Shown here one piece after another: positions 27,256 to 35,111 of a DNA stretch of 64,000 nt. Every line of letters begins with the position of its first letter. The stretch's first letter is position 1. Where the stretch lies: assembly GCA_016280445.1 (NCBI GenBank), contig JAEEGS010000069.1, positions 44,622 to 108,621 on the forward strand, written 5' to 3'. The notes under the pieces are model-generated. The model saw only the letters and a program-made list of their open reading frames with translations, ran no database searches and had not been told where the DNA came from. The translations under genes and the position numbers were made by a program. The stretch is from Bacteroidaceae bacterium. Its GTDB lineage: Bacteria; Bacteroidota; Bacteroidia; Bacteroidales; Bacteroidaceae.

Positions 27256-28655
27256 CGTCTGAAATTGCTTCTATCCACGTCATCGTTTGTCGGTTCGTCT
27301 CCATTTCCATGCATGTTCACCACTTCCCCAACTGGCACCGCCCAGAACACACCTTGGTCGGCATGTGCATCCGCCTTGGAAACAATGCCAATCACCTTGA
27401 TGTCGCGTCCTATTAGGGCAAAAACAGGACCGCCTGAATTACCTCTATTGATAGCCACCGACAGTTGCAAACACCCTTCTTCCTTCTCCAATTCATCAGC
27501 AAACTCCATCCAGTTTCCATACACCACCGTTGCACCGTCTTTACCCATATCGTTCAGCGGATAGCCAATCACCGCGATGTCACGATTCTCCGACTGGGTA
27601 AACTTCTTCACATCCTCCTCATTGGCAAGCGGTATCAGCACCCGGTTGTCGTCCTTGGTCAAACCTTTGGCTTTCACATAAGCAAAATCGCCCAACTCCA
27701 TATTGCGCCGACTGGCTATCGGGATGATGGTTCGCCAGTATATCACATCCTTCTCCGTGCCCAGCCGCACTACCATGTCACGGCTCTTGTTCATGTGGAA
27801 CTCCGTCGAATAGTAGTCATACCGTTCCAGTCCTCGGCTCACCACACAATGGGCACGCAGCGTGTATTTCTCCTCGCCTGCCAATCGGTTCTCCGTCTCG
27901 GCCATCGTCGCCAGTCTCACTTCGGGCGACATCTTCGCCTTGCTCGACACACCATCCCATTCCTCATCGTTAATCCACGGCTCCACACAATGCCTTGCCG
28001 TCACCAACAGGCTGTCTGTCGTCAGGAATGCCGTACCCTCAGCCACCTGTTCCAGTTCTACCGAGTCAACGATTATACCATCGCACAGGAGATACACCGA
28101 GTCGCACGTGATGTGATAGATGGATGGGATGAAACTGCGCAAATCTGAATCAGAGTGGCGCAAATCCCTCTGTGGCAACACAAACAGCGCATACACAGCA
28201 ATACAGATGGCCAGCACTGCCAAGCCCATCGTCACCAGCATGTTACGGCGATTGCTTTCGTGCTTTCTATACACAAAACCGCTGCCCGCATCATATTCGC
28301 CATCATCAAACACCTCGAACTTCAGTTTCGCCCACATCTGTCCGTCTGTCATCGACAGCACATCCCCATCATTCAGCGAACGGGCTACGGGCACATCCTC
28401 GCCATTCACTTCCACACGATGGCAGTCCGTCCTTCTGACCAAACACCACTGCCCTGCCTTGGCAGGATGGCCGTCCGCATCTTCCCCCATAGGCAGAATG
28501 GAGGCATACAGTTGTGGCTCATACAATTCCGATTCTGGCAACTGCACTTCACACGCAGCACCTTGCCCGATGTTCAGCGGCCTGTAGCCGTTCAGCACCG
28601 AGTCGCCACGTCTTTCCCTATTCGACGATGCAAGATATGTCAGTTTGTAATACAT
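27252..28655 (-). CDS. FHA-like / transmembrane / trypsin-like serine protease
   Basis: A 467-residue bitopic protein. Residues 20-115 have an FHA-type layout (PLNIGQGAACEVQLPES, VEVNGEDV, LNDGDVLSM), but the usual GR and SRxH phosphothreonine contacts read GQ and EPQLY, so canonical binding is doubtful. Basic residues RKHESNRR precede one membrane helix (138-161), placing FHA inside and the protease outside. The trypsin-like domain has His222 (TARHC), a candidate Asp293 (KSRDMVV) and Ser407 (RGNSGGPVF). The intact triad suggests an active periplasmic protease. It overlaps the pseudokinase gene by 4 bp (ATGA). It lies downstream of repeat copy C, where its own promoter might sit. Confidence 0.88.
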   Translation of the reverse strand: MYYKLTYLASSNRERRGDSVLNGYRPLNIGQGAACEVQLPESELYEPQLYASILPMGEDADGHPAKAGQWCLVRRTDCHRVEVNGEDVPVARSLNDGDVLSMTDGQMWAKLKFEVFDDGEYDAGSGFVYRKHESNRRNMLVTMGLAVLAICIAVYALFVLPQRDLRHSDSDLRSFIPSIYHITCDSVYLLCDGIIVDSVELEQVAEGTAFLTTDSLLVTARHCVEPWINDEEWDGVSSKAKMSPEVRLATMAETENRLAGEEKYTLRAHCVVSRGLERYDYYSTEFHMNKSRDMVVRLGTEKDVIYWRTIIPIASRRNMELGDFAYVKAKGLTKDDNRVLIPLANEEDVKKFTQSENRDIAVIGYPLNDMGKDGATVVYGNWMEFADELEKEEGCLQLSVAINRGNSGGPVFALIGRDIKVIGIVSKADAHADQGVFWAVPVGEVVNMHGNGDEPTNDDVDRSNFRR

Positions 28656-28667
28656 AATACAACTTTC

Positions 28668-28850
28668 AGAAGTTACCGGTTCTTTGCGAGCAAAGCGCTA
28701 CGCGATGGCGCTCAGGAGTTATAGAAGTTATCGCTTCGCTTAGAAGTTAAAGACGAATGTTATGCTATTGACAGAGTATTGTCTCTAACTTCTTTAACTT
28801 CTCTAACTTCTTTAACTTCTTTAACTTCATACAACTTGCGAACCTTAAAT
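28668..28850. repeat. Dispersed hairpin repeat, copy C (loop inverted)
   Basis: It shares with copy A the edge CAACTTTC-GAAGTTACC and the exact 29-bp motif (28678-28706, reverse complement), then CTCAGGAGTTAT. The loop is short (GACGAATGTTATGC to TTGACAGAGTATTGTC) and runs in the opposite sense to its flanks compared with A and B. Arms are repeats of CTTTAACTT. It lies between the RyR and FHA-protease genes and may influence their linkage. Confidence 0.75.
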
Positions 28851-30323
28851 ACATGATTTTATCATTAAAGGTATTCCTTGTGTCAAGGCCATATCATACA
28901 CATTCACATTCTTACCCGTGCTGTCAGCCCTCAAGTCATCAAACGAACGCAAGTCATAGTGAACCTTCTGCTTGCGCAGCACCTTTTTCTGTGTGATATC
29001 CTTCTCCACCCGTTCCATTTCCTCCTCATTAGCAGGGCGATAGCCCAAAATCAGTTCCTCCACGCTCCATCGATTATGTTCCACCTCCGTCAGCAGATTG
29101 ATTTCCTCCAACGTCAGCGCATAATATTCTTTCCAGTCGTCCGAGGTATGCCCTATAGAGTGCATCTTCGTGCCCAGCGTCATGGCATTGAACAGATTCG
29201 AATATTGCTTGGGCAATGAGCCCACCTTGTCCCATTGCCGTTCCATCACCTCCTCGTCAATGGATGCTGGCGCTGTTATCGGGTCTTCTGGTGCCAACGA
29301 GAAACAATGGCTATACACATAGTTCACCCTTTTTGCCAACTTCTTCAGTATCCTCAACACCTGCAAGTCGCAACTTTCGCTGCCCATCGGCACAATCGAT
29401 GCATACGCACCCTCTTTAGCCGCCATGCGCAGCATGTCACCTCCTTCCGTATGGCACAACACGGGGATTCCCTGCTCATACACCATCTGCGGCAATCCAA
29501 ACGCCTCGCTGTAATTGCGTTCCTGCTCGGCATGACACAGCGCCACGGTTAACTGCTGGCGCCCGTCCATGCTCCACTCCGTCAGTTTCTGCCTCACCGC
29601 CTCATTCCTCACGTTCCCATTCACAAACTCCCACTCAACATCCACAAAGTCCTTCCGTGTTCCCTCGTACATCGGTCGATGCAAGGCACACCGAGGATTG
29701 ACATCGTTCAAATCAAGCGTCCGATAATATGAGTTCTCAAACAAATGAACATAGCGCTGCACCAATCGGTCTCTTCCTTCATACACGTTGTCATCCACCA
29801 CTGTGATGCGCGTCCTCAGCCTCATGTCCCTGTTATAGTTCGGATAATGCGCCACCAATGCCGCATTCATAGCCAGCGCTTCCGTCATCGCAGAAAAACC
29901 CACAATGACCAGATGCACCGTCACCTCGCTGTCAAACGCTATGGGGTTTCTGTCCAATGAAGGGAAGGTCGAAGGGAGGTTCGGCAATTTCACAAAGAAT
30001 GTCTTTGCCAGCAAATCCTCCATCGTTGTTGCAAGCACATCCACCTTAGCCTCTATCTCTTGAGGCAAGCCCACCGTTTGTAGCAGCCACAAAGAAGTAA
30101 AATCTTGCAGAACAAGAAAACATTCCAACTTTTTATTCCCATGGGCTGCCAAGTCATATTTATTACATTCTTCTTGAAGTCGTCTGATGGCAGAATTGTC
30201 ATCGTTTTCAACAAAAAAACATTCACCAGCGGCCTTTGCTTGGGCTGCCATCGAATGGTCTTTATATGTCGTGCTGGTGATAAGCATGTGATTAGGTTTA
30301 TAGTAATAGATTGGTAGAAACAT
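28845..30323 (-). CDS. RyR-domain protein with Rossmann (TrkA-N-like) regions
   Basis: A soluble 492-residue protein. The C-terminus (about 408-490) matches bacterial RyR domains: LTEVEHNRWSVEELILGYRP, then HYDLRSFDDL and a terminal IPLMI. A Rossmann-like unit starts near residue 133 with VHLVIVGFSAMTEALAMNAA and continues ITVVDDN, as in NAD-binding TrkA-N folds. Residues 13-110 look like the second half of another such fold, with no GxGxxG before it and a stop codon immediately upstream. An alternative start is the ATG at 30287. RyR/TrkA-N proteins are known from predicted nucleotide-sensing conflict systems; here it is probably the cytosolic sensor of the downstream protease genes. Confidence 0.8.
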   Translation of the reverse strand: MFLPIYYYKPNHMLITSTTYKDHSMAAQAKAAGECFFVENDDNSAIRRLQEECNKYDLAAHGNKKLECFLVLQDFTSLWLLQTVGLPQEIEAKVDVLATTMEDLLAKTFFVKLPNLPSTFPSLDRNPIAFDSEVTVHLVIVGFSAMTEALAMNAALVAHYPNYNRDMRLRTRITVVDDNVYEGRDRLVQRYVHLFENSYYRTLDLNDVNPRCALHRPMYEGTRKDFVDVEWEFVNGNVRNEAVRQKLTEWSMDGRQQLTVALCHAEQERNYSEAFGLPQMVYEQGIPVLCHTEGGDMLRMAAKEGAYASIVPMGSESCDLQVLRILKKLAKRVNYVYSHCFSLAPEDPITAPASIDEEVMERQWDKVGSLPKQYSNLFNAMTLGTKMHSIGHTSDDWKEYYALTLEEINLLTEVEHNRWSVEELILGYRPANEEEMERVEKDITQKKVLRKQKVHYDLRSFDDLRADSTGKNVNVYDMALTQGIPLMIKSCI

Positions 30324-30347
30324 CTATCATAGAATCAGACTCAGGTG

Positions 30348-30380
30348 TAAATTTATAACGATTTCACCATACAAAACAAA
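30348..30380 (-). promoter_or_regulatory. Promoter of the RyR gene
   Basis: Minus-strand TTTG (30380-30377), a 21-bp spacer and TAAATTTA (30355-30348) approximate the Bacteroidota promoter. The last -7 base deviates. Predicted start near 30341. Confidence 0.5.
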
Positions 30381-30388
30381 CAAATCAC

Positions 30389-30417
30389 AAAAAAATGGCC
30401 ATCACAGCCATTTTTTT
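30389..30417. terminator. Bidirectional terminator after ispD
   Basis: AAAAAAATGGC (30389-30399) and GCCATTTTTTT (30407-30417) form an 11-bp perfect stem with a 7-base loop and a T-run. It lies 44 bp past the ispD stop on the minus strand. Confidence 0.85.
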
Positions 30418-30460
30418 GTTTTCACATGCCAAAAACTGGTGAAATTTATTGTTCATTTGG

Positions 30461-31135
30461 TCATCCTCGCAGCAACGCTTCGGCGATGGTCATATCGAAA
30501 GGAGTGGTGATTTTGATGTTCTCGCGGTTGCCGGGAACGAGCGTGACGGAGTGGCCCAGTCGTTCGACAACGGAAGCATCGTCGGTGAAGAAGTCCGTGT
30601 AGGTCTGAAGGTAGGCCTGACGGAGAAGATTGGCCGAGAAGACTTGGGGGGTCTGAACGAGGCGGTAGTCACTGCGGGGAACGGTAACAGAAGCCCCTTC
30701 CGGGAGGGTCTTCCTGAGCGTCTCCACCACATCGGTGACAGGAATCACAGCCTCGGTACGGGCAGCCTCATCGTAGCAGGCGCGGATGGTCTCGATGGAG
30801 ACAAAAGGACGGACGCCATCATGCACTCCGATAAGGGTGGCTTGGGGAGCAACGAGGGCAAGCCCGTTCTTGACAGAGTGGAAGCGGGTTTCACCACCAT
30901 TGGCAAGAGCGTAAGGCTGATGGAAGTCGTATTGTTCGCAAAGAGAGCGCCAATAGTCCTGCTGACTTGCGGGCAGGACAAGCACCACCTGCATCTCCTC
31001 GTCGTATTGGAGAAAACGGTCGATGGTGTGCATCAGGATGGGTTTTCCACCGATGGGCAGGAACTGCTTGGGAATGTCGCCACCCATGCGAAGTCCCTTG
31101 CCACCAGCAACGATGATAACGGCTTTAGAGGTCAT
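30461..31135 (-). CDS. ispD: 2-C-methyl-D-erythritol 4-phosphate cytidylyltransferase
   Basis: IspD of the non-mevalonate (MEP) isoprenoid pathway, joining CTP and methylerythritol 4-phosphate. The nucleotide-binding signature [16 protein letters not shown] (residues 10-25) is intact, and so are [23 protein letters not shown] and TDDASVVE. The length of 224 residues is typical. It overlaps the DJ-1 gene by 11 bp and is the last gene of the exbB-led operon, ahead of a strong terminator. Confidence 0.97.
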   Translation of the reverse strand: MTSKAVIIVAGGKGLRMGGDIPKQFLPIGGKPILMHTIDRFLQYDEEMQVVLVLPASQQDYWRSLCEQYDFHQPYALANGGETRFHSVKNGLALVAPQATLIGVHDGVRPFVSIETIRACYDEAARTEAVIPVTDVVETLRKTLPEGASVTVPRSDYRLVQTPQVFSANLLRQAYLQTYTDFFTDDASVVERLGHSVTLVPGNRENIKITTPFDMTIAEALLRG

Positions 31136-31673
31136 TATACATCATGCCTTGTTTGAGTTGGTCGGCAGTTGCCTTGCCACAGAAATGTTCCACGATAGCA
31201 TAGCCAAGACCGAGAGCGGCCGCGGGTCCTTTGCCTGTGAACATAAGCCCGTCACGTTCCACAAGGGCTGCGGTATAGGTGGCACCCGTGAGGTATTGCT
31301 CAAAACCTGGATAGCAGGTCATCTGCTTGCCCACCGTAAGACCGAGGTCACCAAACACGAGCGGTGCGGCACAAATGGCGGCAAGTGCCTTTCCTGCCTG
31401 ATGGTGCGTAAGAATGGCTTGACGAAGACCCGCATGGGCATCAAGATTGCTGGCACCAGGCATACCTCCAGGGAGGAAGAGCATATCCGCATCGGAGTAA
31501 TCGTTATCGTCAAACAGGGTGTCGGCAACAATGCCCACTCCATGCGCACCCATAACGGTGAGTTGGTCAGTGATGGAAACGGTCGTTACTTTCAGACCTG
31601 CACGACGACACACATCAATAGGTCCGAGGGCTTCCACTTCTTCGAAGCCTGTGGCGAGAAACGCATAAATCAT
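31125..31673 (-). CDS. DJ-1/PfpI family protein
   Basis: A 182-residue DJ-1 superfamily member, related to YajL and other glyoxalase/deglycase-like or redox-protective proteins. The start at [17 protein letters not shown] is chosen because it is the normal family N-terminus; a longer frame overlapping the TonB-like gene reads as non-native sequence. Catalytic nucleophile Cys101 lies in [10 protein letters not shown], with the conserved Glu in FEEVE and GGMPGASNL nearby. It lies 4 bp after the TonB-like stop and overlaps ispD by 11 bp, so it is co-translated with envelope and isoprenoid functions. The exact activity is not deducible. Confidence 0.93.
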   Translation of the reverse strand: MIYAFLATGFEEVEALGPIDVCRRAGLKVTTVSITDQLTVMGAHGVGIVADTLFDDNDYSDADMLFLPGGMPGASNLDAHAGLRQAILTHHQAGKALAAICAAPLVFGDLGLTVGKQMTCYPGFEQYLTGATYTAALVERDGLMFTGKGPAAALGLGYAIVEHFCGKATADQLKQGMMYNDL

Positions 31674-31677
31674 AGGT

Positions 31678-32712
31678 CTATTTGAGTTTAAATCGGTAAG
31701 TGATAGTACCGCTCTCGGTGTGTTCACCCTCCGAGAACTTCGATTGTTTGGCGGCAGCGATGGCTGCATTCTTAAGGGCTGAAGATGAGGTGGTACTGCT
31801 GGTGACATTAGCACCAATGACTGCACCTGTGGCACTCACCTGGATGGAAACCACTACGGTTCCTTCGCTGTTGGGGTCGGCATAGTTTGGCTTGGCCAGA
31901 TAAACCACCGTTCGATTGCCCACTTTGGCCGAAGTGCCTAAACCTCCAACGCCAGTGGTGGCACCCGTATTGCTATTACCCGTTGGTGACCCTTGGGCAC
32001 CTGTTCCTGTTGTGTTACCACTGCTTCCCTTCGTTCCATTATTGCCGAATGCGCCTGTCACACGGCTGTTGGCGGCTGCGGCGGCTTGGCGTTCCGCTTC
32101 TGCTTTCCGACGAGCCTCTTCGGCGGCCTTCTTCTTCGCAGCCTCTTCAGCAGCACGTTTTTTGGCTGCTTCTTCTGCGGCTTTCTTACGTGCGGCTTCC
32201 TCGGCAGCGCGCTTTTTGGCTGCTTCTTCTGCGGCAGCCTTGCGGGCGGCTTCTTCGGCAGCACGCTTTTTGGCAGCCTCTTCTGCGGCTTTCTTGCGAG
32301 CAGCCTCCTCAGCGGCTATTGAGCGTTCCTGCTCTTGCGTGATGAGAGGTTTTGCCGCTGGCTTTGGCTCAGGCTTGGGTGTTGGTTTTGTGGCTGGTTC
32401 CGGCTTAGGTTGAGGAGCAGGTTTCGGTTCTGGTGCAGGAGCAAGTGGCACTTCCTCTGCCTCAGTAGCGTCCGCAGCATCGGCAGGCGTTTCTGTTTCA
32501 TCGCCTGCTTCGGAAGGGAGTCCGCCCAAGTCTTCACCTCCAGCATCTTCCACCATACCCAGAAGCACGGGCACACCGTCCTCCTTGTCCTTGTCGGGAT
32601 GCACGGCTGAAAGCGTGATGAAGGCCAAGAGAAGTATCAGAACCAGATGCACCAAGATGGTGACCAGCCCTGCCATCATGTTTTTCTGTTTATTCTTGTT
32701 GTCCATAGGCAA
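31678..32712 (-). CDS. TonB/TolA-like energy transducer
   Basis: A 344-residue periplasm-spanning protein with one N-terminal membrane anchor (GLVTILVHLVLILLLAFITL). A Pro/Lys/Glu stretch (about 90-125) precedes a long Ala/Lys/Glu coiled coil (about 131-217, repeats of EEAAKKRAA) as in TolA. A Gly/Thr/Asn linker leads to a C-terminal TonB-like fold (VYLAKPNYADPNSEGTVVVS, ending ITYRFKLK). With ExbB and ExbD upstream it should transmit proton-motive force to outer-membrane transporters or maintain the envelope. Start could be 32706 (MDNKNK). DNA of the coiled coil is itself repetitive, so copy number may vary between strains. Confidence 0.9.
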   Translation of the reverse strand: MPMDNKNKQKNMMAGLVTILVHLVLILLLAFITLSAVHPDKDKEDGVPVLLGMVEDAGGEDLGGLPSEAGDETETPADAADATEAEEVPLAPAPEPKPAPQPKPEPATKPTPKPEPKPAAKPLITQEQERSIAAEEAARKKAAEEAAKKRAAEEAARKAAAEEAAKKRAAEEAARKKAAEEAAKKRAAEEAAKKKAAEEARRKAEAERQAAAAANSRVTGAFGNNGTKGSSGNTTGTGAQGSPTGNSNTGATTGVGGLGTSAKVGNRTVVYLAKPNYADPNSEGTVVVSIQVSATGAVIGANVTSSTTSSSALKNAAIAAAKQSKFSEGEHTESGTITYRFKLK

Positions 32713-32733
32713 TAAGAAGCCTGTTTGCCGTCA

Positions 32734-33150
32734 TCACTCGCGGGCAGAAGGTGGTCGTGTGGCGAGCACCATCTTGAAGTGATTCTCGTTGGCAATACTC
32801 AGAATTTCAACAATATTCTTATAAGGAACAGCCTCGTCGGCATAGAGCGAGACGAAGAGTTCAGTGGAGTCGTTCACCTGCGCATTGAGCACGGAGGGCA
32901 GTTGCTCCAGAGTGACAGGTTCTTCCTGTTCGTTGCCAGCAGCGGCGTAGAGGTTCAAGTCCTTGTCTATCACCACCCTTGCCGTCGCCTTCACCGTAGT
33001 TTGCTTCTTGCCCTGCGGCAAGAGCACCTTGATGGCATTGGGCGACACCATCGTGCTCGTAATCATGAAGAAGATGAGCAGGAGGAAGATGATGTCGGTC
33101 ATCGACGCCATGTTGAACGTCGGGCTGACCTTGGTACGTCTTTTGAACAT
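32734..33150 (-). CDS. exbD: Biopolymer transport protein ExbD/TolR family
   Basis: A 138-residue inner-membrane protein with one membrane segment (IIFLLLIFFMITSTMV). The preceding TDI contains the Asp that carries protons in this family (MASMTDIIFLLL). The periplasmic domain follows (IKVLLPQG, VTLEQLPSVLN, VPYKNIVEILSIANEN). It lies 6 bp after exbB and 21 bp before the TonB-like gene, a standard proton-channel operon. Confidence 0.95.
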   Translation of the reverse strand: MFKRRTKVSPTFNMASMTDIIFLLLIFFMITSTMVSPNAIKVLLPQGKKQTTVKATARVVIDKDLNLYAAAGNEQEEPVTLEQLPSVLNAQVNDSTELFVSLYADEAVPYKNIVEILSIANENHFKMVLATRPPSARE

Positions 33151-33156
33151 AGGCTG

Positions 33157-33780
33157 TTACTCCCCTTCGCTAACGATATCCATAAAAGTCAATGACTTGG
33201 CCTCAATTTCATTCACCACACCGTCGATTTTGGCCACGAGGTAGTTGTAGGCAAACAGGGCGATGATGCCCACAAAGAGACCGCCCACAGTGGTGATCAT
33301 GGCCTGATAGATGCCGCCCGAGAGGAGGCTGATGTCGATGTTGCCTCCGGCGTTGCTCATCTGCCAGAAGGCTTCGACCATACCGATGACCGTTCCGAGG
33401 AAGCCAATCATGGGTGCGCCGCCGGCGATGGTGGCGAGCACAGGCAGACGCTTCTCCATCGTGGCAATCTCGAGGTTGCCCGTGTTCTCGATGGCCGTCT
33501 GGATTTCCGACGCAGGCTTACCCATACGGGTGATGCCACGCTCAATCATGCGTGCGGCAGCCGTATTGGTGTTGCGGCAGAAGTTGATGGCCGACTTCAC
33601 ATCGTTGTTTTTGAGATAGTCGCGGATACGATCCATGAAGAGTTTGTCGTCCTTTCCTGCATTGCGAATGGCAATGAAGCGTTCCACAAAAATGTAAATT
33701 GCGATAAGCGAGAGAATGGCGAGGACAATCATAATCCAACCACCCTTCGACGCGAGCTCAAGAATGCTGAGTTCTTCCAT
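33157..33780 (-). CDS. exbB: MotA/TolQ/ExbB proton channel protein
   Basis: A 207-residue inner-membrane subunit with three predicted helices (about 14-34, 115-135 and 165-185). The family core PVLATIAGGAPMIGFLGTVIGMVEAF and ISLLSGGIYQAMITTVGGLFVG is clear. It forms the proton channel with the neighbouring ExbD. It is the first gene of a five-gene operon, with a strong promoter at 33907-33938. Confidence 0.95.
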   Translation of the reverse strand: MEELSILELASKGGWIMIVLAILSLIAIYIFVERFIAIRNAGKDDKLFMDRIRDYLKNNDVKSAINFCRNTNTAAARMIERGITRMGKPASEIQTAIENTGNLEIATMEKRLPVLATIAGGAPMIGFLGTVIGMVEAFWQMSNAGGNIDISLLSGGIYQAMITTVGGLFVGIIALFAYNYLVAKIDGVVNEIEAKSLTFMDIVSEGE

Positions 33781-33883
33781 AGTGAGTCTTGTATTGGTAT
33801 AAATTATCAGTTAGAAGTATCAATTTATGCGGTTCACAAGGCATTTTATCGATAGAGCACGAGCAATTATCAATTAAAAAACG

Positions 33884-33891
33884 TACCTTTG
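33884..33891 (+). promoter_or_regulatory. -7 element for nadK
   Basis: TACCTTTG at 33884-33891 fits TAnnTTTG. The -33 region is AT-rich without a clean TTTG. It faces the exbB promoter in the 173-bp divergent gap. Confidence 0.5.
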
Positions 33892-33906
33892 CGACCTATT
33901 CGCATG

Positions 33907-33938
33907 CAAAAGTACGGTTTTTCCGTTCATTCGACAAA
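33907..33938 (-). promoter_or_regulatory. Promoter of the exbB operon
   Basis: Minus-strand TTTG (33938-33935), a 20-bp spacer and TACTTTTG (33914-33907) give a near-perfect Bacteroidota promoter. The leader to the exbB ATG is about 120 nt. Confidence 0.7.
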
Positions 33939-33953
33939 TAAAAAATCTTAAAT

Positions 33954-34838
33954 ATGACTAAAAAGCTGAAGTTTGCCCTTTTTGGCAACATCTACCAGGA
34001 GCGCAAGAGTGCTGCCGTGCAAAAATTCTTTGCCATTGCAGCCGAGCGAAAAGCCGAATTGGCTATGCCTGAAGCATTTCACGACTTCCTGACCAGCAAC
34101 TTGAAGATTCACGTGCCGGCTTGCGAAATCATCAAGGACAACCAGTTCACGGCCGATTATGTGGTGTGCATGGGTGGCGACGGAACCTTCCTCGACGTGG
34201 CCAGCCGCGTGGGCAACAAGGAGATTCCCATCATCGGCATCAACACGGGGCGCCTCGGCTTTCTGGCCAGTTTCTCGCCCGACCACATCGAGGCAACGAT
34301 TGCCGACATCTACGCGGGGAACTTCGGCGTGGAGCGGCACAGCGTGCTGAACATCTCGTGCGATGAGATGGAGTTGAAGGACTATCCTTTCGCCCTCAAC
34401 GAGATTGCCATCCTGAAGCACGACATCTCCTCCATGATTTCCATCCACACCGACATCAACGACGAATACCTGACCACCTACCAGGCGGATGGGCTCATCG
34501 TGGGCACCCCCACAGGCAGCACGGCCTACTCACTCAGCGTGGGCGGCCCCATCATCGTGCCGCAGAGCGACACCATCTGCCTCACGCCCGTGGCACCCCA
34601 CAGCCTCAACATGCGTCCCATCGTGCTGTGCGACGACACGGAAATCTCGCTCCGCGTAGAGAGCCGAAGCCGCAGTTTCCTCATCTCGCTCGATGGCCGC
34701 AGCCAGAGTTATCCCGACAACATCCACCTGCGCATCCGCAAAGCGCCCTACTGCATCAAGGTGGTGACACGACAAAGCCAGAGTTTCTTCTCCACCCTCC
34801 GCAAAAAGATGATGTGGGGAGCCGACAACAGAGGCTGA
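33954..34838 (+). CDS. nadK: NAD kinase
   Basis: Phosphorylates NAD to NADP. The 294-residue protein shows GGDGTFLD with the conserved Asp near residue 75, INTGRLGFLASF, LNEIAI and GTPTGSTAYSLSVGGPI, the diagnostic NadK motifs. It starts ATGACTAAAAAG directly after an AT-rich promoter region and reads divergently from the exbB operon. The usual length and intact motifs indicate a functional enzyme. Confidence 0.97.
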   Translation: MTKKLKFALFGNIYQERKSAAVQKFFAIAAERKAELAMPEAFHDFLTSNLKIHVPACEIIKDNQFTADYVVCMGGDGTFLDVASRVGNKEIPIIGINTGRLGFLASFSPDHIEATIADIYAGNFGVERHSVLNISCDEMELKDYPFALNEIAILKHDISSMISIHTDINDEYLTTYQADGLIVGTPTGSTAYSLSVGGPIIVPQSDTICLTPVAPHSLNMRPIVLCDDTEISLRVESRSRSFLISLDGRSQSYPDNIHLRIRKAPYCIKVVTRQSQSFFSTLRKKMMWGADNRG

Positions 34839-34920
34839 CAACCCCGAAAACGGTAACGTCACTGCCTCGGCCGACTCTACGCCACATCCTCCGACAGGGC
34901 TCTTCCACATCCTCGGAAAC

Positions 34921-35050
34921 GGTGTGAGTCACACCGCCACCCTCGGTCTGAGTCACACCGGCACCCACGGTCTGAGTCACACCGCCAAAGAGGCACTGGA
35001 AGGAAGGAAAAGGAGGCAACGGAAGAGAGGAAAGGGAGGCACTGGAAGGA
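34921..35050. repeat. 24-bp tandem hairpin units and purine-rich direct repeats
   Basis: Three 24-bp units (34921-34944, 34945-34968, and 34969 to about 34991) each carry GGTSTGAGTCACACC, able to fold as a small hairpin. They are followed by a purine-rich stretch with two identical 15-bp copies of GAGGCACTGGAAGGA (34990-35004 and 35036-35050). The region between nadK and the ABC gene has no convincing reading frame. Confidence 0.75.
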
Positions 35051-35111
35051 GGGAATAAGAGGCGCATCCACACCCTCGGCAGGAACACATGAACAAGATA
35101 GCAAGAACAGC

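Noticed and set aside
31674..31835. 54-residue N-terminal extension of the DJ-1 protein
   Set aside because: It overlaps the end of the TonB-like gene, and family members start at the MIYAFLATG equivalent.
34921..34991. CRISPR-like array
   Set aside because: The three 24-bp units are contiguous with no spacers and no cas genes are nearby.
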